Source: Temnopleurus reevesii (Eukaryota > Echinodermata > Echinoidea > Temnopleuroida > Temnopleuridae). From it: 27,183 nt of DNA. The stretch is from contig BQKZ01008319.1 of assembly GCA_036244855.1 (NCBI GenBank), forward strand, positions 1 to 27,183, given 5' to 3'. Below, piece after piece: positions 1-8,700 of this stretch (position 1 is its first letter; every line of letters starts with the position of its first letter). A program made the translations under genes and the position numbers. Below the pieces are notes generated by a model that saw nothing but the letters and a program-made list of their open reading frames with translations, was not told the origin of the DNA and did not search any database.

Positions 1-1012
1 CCAACACAACGCTACTTCCTGAATGAACCATGAAGCTAACGTTGTGATTGGCACTCCCATCTTGTTCGCAGTTCGTCTCAACCTTAGCGGCCCGCTAGAT
101 TATCCCGCGCTTGAGAAATAAGGTTGTGATTGGCCATACCGTCGTCATGCTAAAGGTCCGTAATATCTCTTCAACAGGAGCAGAAAAATTAGATGAACAG
201 AACAAAAAAAGTTTGAGAAAAATTGAGAAACATTGGACAACTAATAAGAATTCATGAATGCTTTAATAGACAAATTGGCAACTGATGGCATCATAGGTCC
301 ACAACTGACCACTTACTACATTCATATCAATGATAACATGTTACCTTTTCCCCCAAAATATGGTTTCCTCACAACTTTAACAGTAGGATATCCGAATGAT
401 AGAAAATACAAACTTTGCAACTTTCTGTAAAAATGAGGAATTTTACACCATATTTATAATGAAAACTCTGGTTAGTGGTGCACCCATGATGTCATCAAAT
501 TGGCAACATCTCTGGAAATTTCCACTGATTTGCCCATTTTTTTCAAATTTAAAAAAAATCATAACTTTATTATTACTTGTCAGATTTTCTTCAAACTTTT
601 TTTGTTTTACTCACCAATTTTTTCTGTTTCTGTTAACAAAATTATTATTTTTGGGTAGACTCTTCTTTAAAAAAAAATGGCATCCTTGATCCTTCTCTAT
701 ATTATCCCTTTCATTTTACACGCAGTTGATGAGATTCAGAAAAAAGGGTTCATTTCACAGAGCGCTTTAGTTACATCGCAAATATTATTGGCACACAGAT
801 GATTATCTCGGCCCATGAAACTTGAAATTCATTTTCATTTGTGGGCTTCAATGATAATGAAAAATCTGGCATGACAATTGATTTATCATTGAAAAAGGAT
901 TTTAATATTCAAATTGATATGTCACCCTCAAGCTCGTATTTCATAGAGCAGCAAATGTCGACAAGAAATTGTCCGAGGTTTCCAGGATCCTTTAGGGTTT
1001 GTTAAAAAGTTG
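1..1012. other. no gene recognised
   Basis: AT-rich DNA without a convincing ORF. The first 150 bases are less AT-rich and contain two similar blocks, each with GTTGTGATTGGC-type sequence (about 41 and 123). ATTGG is an inverted CCAAT box, so a promoter is possible, but no first exon of TMEM19 or another gene could be recognised beside it. Confidence 0.35.
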
Positions 1013-1013
1013 C

Positions 1014-1200
1014 AAAATTCAATTCAATTCAATTCAATTCAACTTTATTTCACCATAGCAATAAAAACATAACAAAGCAGAAAAATATTACAGAAACAAT
1101 GCAGCGGTACAATGTTAAAATAAAATTGCATGGTAGGTAAAAACAGCCAGAAACGAAAAAGCCCTTATAAACGGCCGACCGTGTTGTAAAGATCTTAAAA
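1014..1200 (-). repeat. (AATTC)n repeat plus antisense retroposon 3' end
   Basis: About five units of AATTC lead into AACTTTATTTCACC and a short stretch of unique sequence. Read on the minus strand, this is a retroposon-like 3' end finishing in a (GAATT)n tail, a style of short-repeat tail seen in LINEs. No coding remnant was recognised, so the class is inferred. Confidence 0.45.
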
Positions 1201-1905
1201 TAATGTACCAAAGAAACAATAACGTTTACAACACAAGAAAATTACGTAATTAACAATAACAATAACAATTACAATAACAGATGTCAATGTCAATGTTTGA
1301 ATGTTTGATTTGAAAAATGATTGCAAATATTATGGTACTTAGATGTACATACAGTGTAACCTTACAAATCTCAATGATGAACCTAAGAAATATCAATTTT
1401 CACTCTTAATATGCCAGACTAACTGACTGAAAAGTGTATTATTTTTTGCTTACTTTTCCTTCCTTCTTTTTGTTCATTTGTGGATACAGTGTACATGTAC
1501 ATACATGTAACCAATTCAGAATGCAGCAACAGCACAGTATATCATGATTTTCTTGTCGAACAAAATTTCAAATTAAACATTCAAACATTGACATTATGGT
1601 CCTGCTTTACACATAAGAAAACATGTTGTTTTTGTAAACAACTATACACAGGCCTGTACAATTTTATGGTTTGTTTGTCTTGTTCTAGAGTGAAATGGAG
1701 TGGGTAGATGATGAAGGTTAATTGTCCAGTAAAGCAGTGGAAGCTAAATGGTACTTTATGTGTTGAATAATCACTGACATTGCTAACTTATTATACCCTT
1801 GTAGCGAAAAAAAAATGTAGTTGTCCTCCACTGATCGACCAAAATAACCTGACCTGAAATTATGTACTTTTGGACTCTAACTTTCTTAGATTTATTTTTT
1901 TACAG

Positions 1906-2025
1906 GAAATATGTGGCAGAAATTACAGAAATCAATAATTAGACAGAATTTGACCGACAGATCTGCTAAAAATAATGTCATTCTTGGAAAACCAGTCGAT
2001 TTTCTGGCCTCATCAAGCATACAAG
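1906..2025 (+). pseudogene. exon-like segment of unknown origin in duplicate A
   Basis: A strong polypyrimidine tract and TACAG at 1901-1905 precede an open frame beginning with the bases for NMWQKLQKSIIRQNLTDRS and ending SSSIQ before the mobile element. The counterpart in copy B begins at 4053 but has a one-base insertion (a run of four T instead of three). I do not recognise the peptide; it does not resemble the N-terminus of TMEM19. It could be an old exon of another transcript or chance. Confidence 0.2.
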
Positions 2026-2266
2026 CAGGATGCTACAAGAATTTTTTTCACCAGTTGCCCTGTCGGGCAACCAAGTCTTTAAATCACTTGCCCGAACAAA
2101 AGTTTTTCTTACCAAAAATTGATTGTTGATACCAATTTGCACATGGAGAAAAACTTTTATACAAATGTTGTACTTGTCCTATCGGGCAAGTGACAATTTT
2201 ATTTACTTGCCCGACAGTTGATTTTGTTGCTCCGGGCATGTGGGCAAGTCGGTTTGTAGCGCCCTG
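2026..2266. mobile_element. small TIR element (CAGGNTGCTACAA family) with 5-bp target duplication
   Basis: Ends CAGGATGCTACAA and, on the other strand, CAGGGCGCTACAA. It is flanked by ACAAG at 2021-2025 and 2267-2271. The homologous site in duplicate B reads CATACAAGTCATT with no insert, which proves both the insertion and the target duplication. The interior has repeated TTGCCC/CGGGCAAG motifs. It is non-autonomous, with no ORF; the superfamily is not assigned. Confidence 0.85.
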
Positions 2267-2409
2267 ACAAGTCATTATAAGGTTGGCGTCACTGAGATGT
2301 CAGTTAAAGCTACATTTATGTATTTGAGGTTGAAAATGTATTATTGGCCAATCCTACATGACGAAATATCTTTTTTTAAACCTTTCCTCCCTCTATATGT
2401 ACTGCACAG

Positions 2410-2512
2410 GTCCCATTTATCCCATCAGCCCCCAGCGATGGCTTATTGCTCTCTTCATCCCTCTCTACTAGTCAGTGGATGCCATCAAGAAGACAAAATT
2501 ACTTGTTTACTG
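2410..2512 (+). pseudogene. dead copy A of TMEM19 exon 2
   Basis: The acceptor-like CTGCACAG ends at 2409, followed by sequence closely matching the real exon: the frame reads PIYPISPQRWLIALFIPLY, then TAG at 2469-2471, then SVDAIKKTK. The donor position is not conserved and a further stop follows. It keeps the split-codon phase of the real exon. Confidence 0.88.
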
Positions 2513-2576
2513 AAAAAATGTTAAGATCACTCTACTGAAACCCTATTCTTAGAACTTTGTAAAATGAACTACATTA

Positions 2577-2660
2577 TACAGTCAACCTCGCATAACTCGA
2601 CTTTGCACAAGTCGAAAACTCGCCCAAGTCGAAGTAAGGAAAAAGTCCCGATTTTCTCTT
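2577..2660. mobile_element. pogo/Tigger-like element end, partial
   Basis: TA followed by CAGTCAACCTCGCATAACTCG and internal AAGTCGAA motifs, like the more complete element at 15481. The opposite terminus was not found before 3.3 kb. A sequencing ambiguity (N) lies at 2676. Confidence 0.5.
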
Positions 2661-3670
2661 TACTTATCTCTTTAANTAATTTTATTTTGGGAAATATTTG
2701 AAGGCTGAAATATCTAGTTTCATTTCGTGCCAAGATTAAAAAAAATAATTTTGTATTTTAGGAGATATATTGTGCTAAGTACCACGATCCAAAAATGCTC
2801 TAGAAAAAGGATACGAATTATTGTTACCCCATCATACATGCTTGTCAGACCGAAAACGGCTCAAAAACGTGATTTTGTGTACAAAGTCAATGTAAATTGT
2901 GATTTCAGTCTGAATTCATAAAAATGTAGTTATTTTTTGTTTTATAGGCTAAAACTTATTTATTTCAGCACAAAAATGCTTCAAAAGTGTTCTGCAATAA
3001 ATTTCATCGAAAAAACAATGGAAAACAAAAGGTCAAAAAACAAAAAAAAGGATAAGAAATTCATGAAACAATAAAAAACATAGGAAATAAATTGTCATAC
3101 CAAATTTTTTTTCAAGTATTGTCATGAGGAATGATACAAAGAATATTCACACCAAAAATAAGCCTTCTAGGTGCTTTATTGAGGTACATGTAAATATAGC
3201 AGAAAGTGTGATTTCATGCATAATTTTGCATAATTAATTATTTAAAAATAGAAATTAGGAATTTTCGGAAAATCAAACAATACAGTCTTGTAGTGAACAC
3301 TTTGCTCTATGCATGTGCAAAATTTTGCCGCGATTGCGCGATCCACGGTCGAGATCTGAAGGGGGGGTCAAATTGACCCCCCCCCCCCCTAGTCCCAGTA
3401 TAAACTTGGTCTGAAATAGCCCAGTTAAAGTAGGGTTAAATTGATATGCATAACTTGATGAAGAGTGCCTGCGTATTTGTGTAACATTCAACGATCGCCG
3501 AAGGACATGGGTGCCTAGAAACCGGCCACCTGGCAGCCTTAATAGAGATAGTGTTGAAGCGTATGAGCTTATTTACGCGTGCGTATTTAACATTAGGGCG
3601 CGCCATAGGCAAACTGCACAAGACTTGGTGGCTGGAAACAAGGTACAGGTCGGGTACAGGTGCTCATACG
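2661..3670. other. non-genic stretch with a G/C hairpin
   Basis: AT-rich up to about 3280 with no supported ORF. At 3361-3390 a G7 run, TCAAATTGA and a C14 run form a perfect potential hairpin inside a more CpG-rich block (3300-3620) that looks like a fragment of an interspersed repeat. Nothing else is recognised. Confidence 0.5.
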
Positions 3671-4203
3671 GTATATCATGATTTTCTTGTCGAATAAAAT
3701 TTCAAGTTAAACATTCAACCATTGACATGATGGTCCTGCTTTTTAATACACTATAAGAAAACATGTTGTTTATGTAAACAACTACACACAGGCCTGTAAA
3801 ATTTTATGGATTGTTTGTCTAGTTCTGGAGTGAAATGGAGTGGATAGATGATGAAGGTTAATCGTCCAGTAAATCAATGGAAGCTACATGAAAATGGTAC
3901 TTAATGTGTTGAATAATCACTGACATTGCTAAATTATTGTACCCTTGTAGCGAAAAAAATGTAGTTGTCCTCCACTGATCGACCAAAACAGCCTGACCTG
4001 AAATTATGTACTTTTGGATTCTAACGTTCTTAGTTTTATTTTTTTTTTACAGGAAATATGTGGCAGAAATCACAGAAATTAATAATTAGACAGAATTTTG
4101 ACCGACAGGTCTGCTAAAAATAATGTCATTCTTGGAAAACCAGTTGATTTTCTGGCCTTATCAAGCATACAAGTCATTATAAGGTTGACCTCACTGAGAT
4201 GTC

Positions 4204-4207
<4 letters not shown>

Positions 4208-4235
<28 letters not shown>

Positions 4236-4509
4236 GATGCAATTTATATAGCGCACGTATTCACTCTGCTGAGTGCTCAAGGCGCTTTACATCATTATTA
4301 CCCTGGCTTTAGCCCGGCAGCCATCCGTGGCGCACTTGGCATTTCAAGGAATAAATATTCCTGCCAGGTACCCATTCATCTCACCTGGGTTGAGTGCAGC
4401 ACAATGTGGATGAATTTCTTGCAGAAGGAAATTGACGCCATGCGTAGGATTTGAACAGGTCTACGACCCTCTGAAAGGCGAAAGTCACGACCACTACACC
4501 ACGGCGCCT
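4208..4509 (-). mobile_element. full-length tRNA-derived SINE, antisense
   Basis: On the minus strand it begins GAGGCGCCGTGGTGTAGTGG (tRNA-like A-box region) and then has a B-box-like stretch that is degraded. A body follows containing CACCTGGCAGG-like and GCTAAAGCCAGGGTAATAATG motifs, then GCGCTATATAAATTGCATC and an (ATT)n tail. It interrupts duplicate B at sequence corresponding to 2290-2296 of copy A; the following (AAT)n at 4521-4555 seems to be part of the event. Confidence 0.85.
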
Positions 4510-4642
4510 CCAAGCTATTTAATAATAATAATAATAATAATACATAATAATACAATTTGAGGTTGAAAATGTATTATTGGCCAATCCTACATGACGAAAT
4601 ATCTTTTTTTAAACCTTTCCTCCCTCTATATGTACTGCACAG

Positions 4643-4745
4643 GTCCCATTTATCCCATCAGCCCCCAGCGATGGCTTATTGCTCTCTTCATCCCTCTCTA
4701 CTAGTCAGTGGATGCCATCAAGAAGACAAAATTACTTGTTTACTG
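4643..4745 (+). pseudogene. dead copy B of TMEM19 exon 2
   Basis: Near-identical to the segment at 2410 and carrying the same TAG (4702-4704). The AG acceptor is kept at 4641-4642. It was generated by the 1.1-kb duplication rather than by an independent copy of the functional exon. Confidence 0.88.
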
Positions 4746-4806
4746 AAACAAATGTTAAGATCACTCTACTGAAACCCTATTCTCAGAACTTTGTAAAATG
4801 AACTAC

Positions 4807-5430
4807 TACATATACGCTGTAGGATACAGAAATTATTCCAAAAGAAGCAATGTATTGTTTGGGCATCCTCCTCTGCGCCAGGTCCCTCATCTGAGCCTCA
4901 TTGACATACGCGATGTAACTCGTGCGCTCGGTGAAATCAAGACTTTTTCCTGAAAATCTCCAACGGCGTGTAAGGTGAATGGGATGCAGAGAAGGGACCC
5001 AAATATTTTGAACGGCAAAAATGAGAGGGGTGTATATTTCATCTAAAATGACATTGTTCCTGGTCAGATTTTGCTGAGATATTTCTCACACATAATCTGT
5101 AGGATATTTGTGATATTATCCAATTAAAATTGAATTGGACATTCATTGACTTCAATGCTGTTTTTCAAGCTGAAAGTTTAGGTGCGCAGACGTGCAACCT
5201 CCCATCATACAGTGTAGCCAATACAGTTTAGCCAATTTCCCAAATATTTCTACATGTATGTACAGGGGAATACCAATACAAACAAAGATTGAAATACATG
5301 CGCGCATTCTCAGGCAAGGTTGCTAATAGCCCTGATTGTATCTCATTCTTGTTTTTGCCTTTATTGGTGCATGTATGCCCCAGTAGAAGAAGAAGAAAAA
5401 TCATTTTTTTTTTTATCCCTCTTTTTTATC
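4807..5430. other. non-genic stretch before exon 2 copies
   Basis: No recognisable gene. The block at 4865-5030 is more CpG-rich than its flanks and may be an old repeat. A T-rich tract with GAAGAAGAAG lies at 5385-5430. Confidence 0.4.
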
Positions 5431-5443
5431 CCTCTGCATACAG

Positions 5444-5530
5444 GCCCTATTGCTGTTTTCATCCCTCTCTACATGTTGTTGGATGCAATTAAAAAGACCT
5501 TACTTCGAAAATGTTGCTGTCATTCTATTC
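5444..5530 (+). pseudogene. dead copy C of TMEM19 exon 2, internally deleted
   Basis: After GCATACAG (ending 5443) the sequence reads GPIAVFIPLYMLLDAIKK, lacking the VYPISPQRWL part of the real exon. Its 3' flank (GTTTGTAAAATGAACT) matches the flanks of copies A and B, linking all three to one ancestral unit. It lies only 69 bp before the real exon. Confidence 0.8.
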
Positions 5531-5598
5531 TGGTTTGTAAAATGAACTGTATATGACCCTGAAACTATCATTTTGATCTTTCCTATCGATGCATACAG

Positions 5599-5712
5599 GT
5601 CCGGTTTATCCAATCAGCCCACAGCGATGGCTTATTGCAGTTTTCATCCCTCTCTACATGTCATTAGATGCCATCAAGAAGAAGAAACTCAACCCAGCAG
5701 GGGCAGCTCTAG
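5599..5712 (+). CDS. TMEM19: TMEM19 coding exon 2
   Basis: The acceptor is GCATACAG ending at 5598 and the donor is GTATGT from 5713. The exon begins with two bases that complete a split glycine codon (phase 1) and ends with one base (phase 1); its 114 nt give 38 codons. The peptide starts GPVYPISPQRWLIAVFIPL, matching the YYG-NLRPISPWRW region of vertebrate TMEM19, then a short membrane segment, a lysine-rich turn (DAIKKKKL) and NPAGAAL. This is the only copy of the exon in the window without an in-frame stop or deletion; three damaged copies lie 0.1-3.2 kb upstream. Confidence 0.92.
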
Positions 5713-8700
5713 GTATGTATCATTCTTTGATTTATAAAGAGGAACCCACCCATGGAATTATTGTTGTTGTTATAAAATGGGCACCTTTTCTTGCCCGTCT
5801 TCCACAGGGACAAGGAAATAAACTGACATAAAATGGGGAACGATAATTAAACAGGAACCAAGGGGGAAACTTAACTACGAACAACGAAAGTTACTCACCC
5901 GATGGAGATGCCTCTCTGTTCCGCGGAGTCCACGCCGGACATCACTAAATATGGTTGTAGTGATAGTGGTAGATTATGGCAATTCTTATCCGAGTATCGT
6001 GACGAAACCGTGGTGAGCTATGAGATTCTTCAGGCTACTCAGTCGCCAAGGTCGAGATCTCGAATGACAGAATCAGGACAGGAAACCCCAAACCCCAAAA
6101 TCCGTCCGCCGAGCAGGATAGATACTCCGCGGAGGCCAGTCGGCATGAATATCCCTCCGCCACCATTGAGGGCTGATAGCAGACGACATAATATCGTCCG
6201 CTTCCCATGGATCATGCACAGACCGATCGGGGCTAACCCGGAAATAGGAATGGACAATTACACCACATTCTTTTGGAATTAGGAAAAATAAGATAAACTG
6301 TGAAAGTTTGAGCAAAAGCTGACAGTCTGTTCAAAAGCTATGAGTTTTTAAATTGAAGTAAAAAAGAGCTTGAGCTTTTGATCCTAGAAGAATTTCAATC
6401 ATAATCAAAATGACAAGGAAAAAAAAGAGAGAAAAATTTGGTTTTACGGCATATAATACTAAGTAGAATCTCGCTACAGTGAAACCTCTTTATAACGAGG
6501 TCCTTGTGACTATGAATATTAACTTGTTACCGGTAAATCAGGTTCCTCACTATATCAGGGTAAAAAAACAAAGAACTAAAGAGCTGGGACCAATAAAATA
6601 ACCTTGTTATAAAAGGTATCTCACTATATCCGACCTCTTTATAACGAGGTTCCACTGTATAAAGAGATCTGGTACAACAAAATATCTGCTATAAAGAGGT
6701 AACAAATCTTGTCCCAGCTCTTTATGACTAAGTGTTTTTACTGCAATAACAAGGTATTTTTGACGGTCCCAAGCACCTCGTTATACTGAGTTTCCACTGT
6801 GTATGAGGTTGGTACCGGTAGCTCTGCTTTCCAAAATTCCTTCCCAAAATATGGCTGCCTTCTTTTACCATTGGTTATATTAATAATAATAAAAGCATTT
6901 CTATTACGCTTCATATGAAGTGTTTTTAATTCACACTGTCCATTTTCTTTTCATTATTTTTCATAGCTTATGTGATAGGTGTCGTCATGATTCTTAGCAG
7001 TTATTCCTTCTTCATGAGCCTGGTCGCCTTTTTCTACTCTGGGTCCAAACTGACACGGTTTAGAGCAAGCAGAAAGCTGGAACTTGAAGAGGATTACAAA
7101 GAAGGTAAATATAATGTATCTGTTTCTATAAGGTAATGCTTAACATCTTGTTTTCTCCAAGGGTTAATTTGGGCTCATCATACACTGTAGTTCTCACTTA
7201 ACCTCCGGGATGATACTTTTCACACTTTTTCAACATTTGAACTATTGAGGAGATTACAATTCCCTAATTTTTCCCTGATTTGAGGGGGTCTTTTTATCTA
7301 ATTCCCTATGTTTTCCCTGACTGGAAAAAGTGAAACCAATTTTCCAGTTTTCGTAGTAGCAGGAATACCAATGAGAATCAATGAAAAAAGTGTGAAACCA
7401 ACTAGAAAGTCATTTGCCATGGAAATCATATTTTTTATGCACATAAAATGACTTTCTAGGTACCTTCAAACTTTTTTTCATTGATTCTCAGCGATATTCC
7501 TGCTACCTGGAAGATTATTTCCATTCTTGCCTGTCTGGGAAAAATCGGGATGCTTCCAAATAAGTAGAAATGAGCGAATTTAGGTTTACAAAGTAATAAT
7601 AATAATAATAATAATGCACAAAATTTATATAGCACTTAATTCCAAAAAAAGGTTCAAAGCGCTTTACAATATAAACAAAACAAGTACGTATAGATTGAAT
7701 TAATAGCAAGTACAAAATAATGATTATATTAGAATGAGAATTATCAAAACAAATCAAAACATATCAAAACAAGCAGAACAAAATACAAAAAATGGAGGAA
7801 GATGTGGCAAGCATTAATTTATTGACTGTTGAAGAGAAATGTTTTTAATCTTGATTTAAATGTTTCAAGAGTAGTAGAATCACAAATAACTGCTGGGTAA
7901 TGCTGGGTTGTGTTTCATAATGATGTTCGTAGTTCTACGCATGACTTAATGAATGACTGGTGACCCTTTCCTGTGCTCAACAACACCTGCTGTTGCTGAA
8001 TTGCTCCTAAGAAAACGTCACCAGTCATTCGTACAATCGTCCATAGATAGAATGTACGCACAGCATTGTTGTTCAAACTGACACGGTTCAGAGCGAGCAG
8101 GAAGCTAGAACTTGAAGAGGATTACAAAGAAGGTAACAACAGTGTAAAGTGAGTGTATATGGCGTTAATTTCCTTCAGCAAGAAATTCATCTACATTGTG
8201 CTGCACTCAACCCAGGTGAGGTGAATGGGTACCTGATAGGAATAGCTATTCCTTGAAACGCCAAGTGCACTAATGAAGTGGCTGCCGGGCTAAAGCCAGG
8301 GTAATAATGCTGCAATTGTAGAGCGCTTAGAGAATTCTTCATAAAGAGTTGATAAGCGCAATATAAAAGCTGTTCATTATTATGACAAATACATGTAGCT
8401 AAAGAGTACATTATTGCGTGTCTGCATCTGTTACGTGCAATCACCAACATCTGCGTTGCTGCCAACCTTTATGAATTCCTGTAGGGTGCTACAAACCCAC
8501 TTGCCCGAATGCCCTGGGCAACAAAATTAAGCCATAGAGAAAGGAAATTGTCTCTGGCCTGATCGTGCAAATAGTGATTTCACAGTCCTTAAAACTATTT
8601 GGCCTGTATTCCGATAGCGAGGTTTAACTTAACCCAGGTCTAAGTCCTTGTTCTTTAGACTCTTGATTTAACGTTTGAATAGCTCGGGTCTAAATAACAA

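Larger units (their letters stand above)
1538..2575 (+). repeat. segmental duplication, copy A
   Basis: Direct repeat of 3671-4806, near-identical over several hundred bases (for example both contain TGATCGACCAAAA, CAGGCCTGTA and a dead exon-2 copy). Copy A carries a 241-bp mobile element at 2026-2266 that copy B lacks. It ends abruptly where a pogo-like element starts at 2577. Confidence 0.9.
3671..4806 (+). repeat. segmental duplication, copy B
   Basis: Direct repeat of 1538-2575. It lacks the 241-bp element of copy A but contains an antisense tRNA-SINE with (AAT)n tracts at 4208-4560. Both copies share the same in-frame TAG in the exon-2-like segment, so that segment was already dead before this duplication. 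Confidence 0.9.

Noticed and set aside
1021..1041. Short regularly repeated units, considered as a CRISPR-like or satellite array
   Set aside because: The units are a 5-bp microsatellite without spacers, in a eukaryotic genome.
3273..3621. Minus-strand frames near the G/C hairpin
   Set aside because: They depend on the homopolymer runs at 3361-3390, and the peptides contain no recognisable motif.
5289..5556. Two upstream frames with hydrophobic stretches as a possible TMEM19 exon 1
   Set aside because: Neither ends at a usable phase-1 donor after a glycine, and the second simply runs into the deleted exon-2 copy at 5444.
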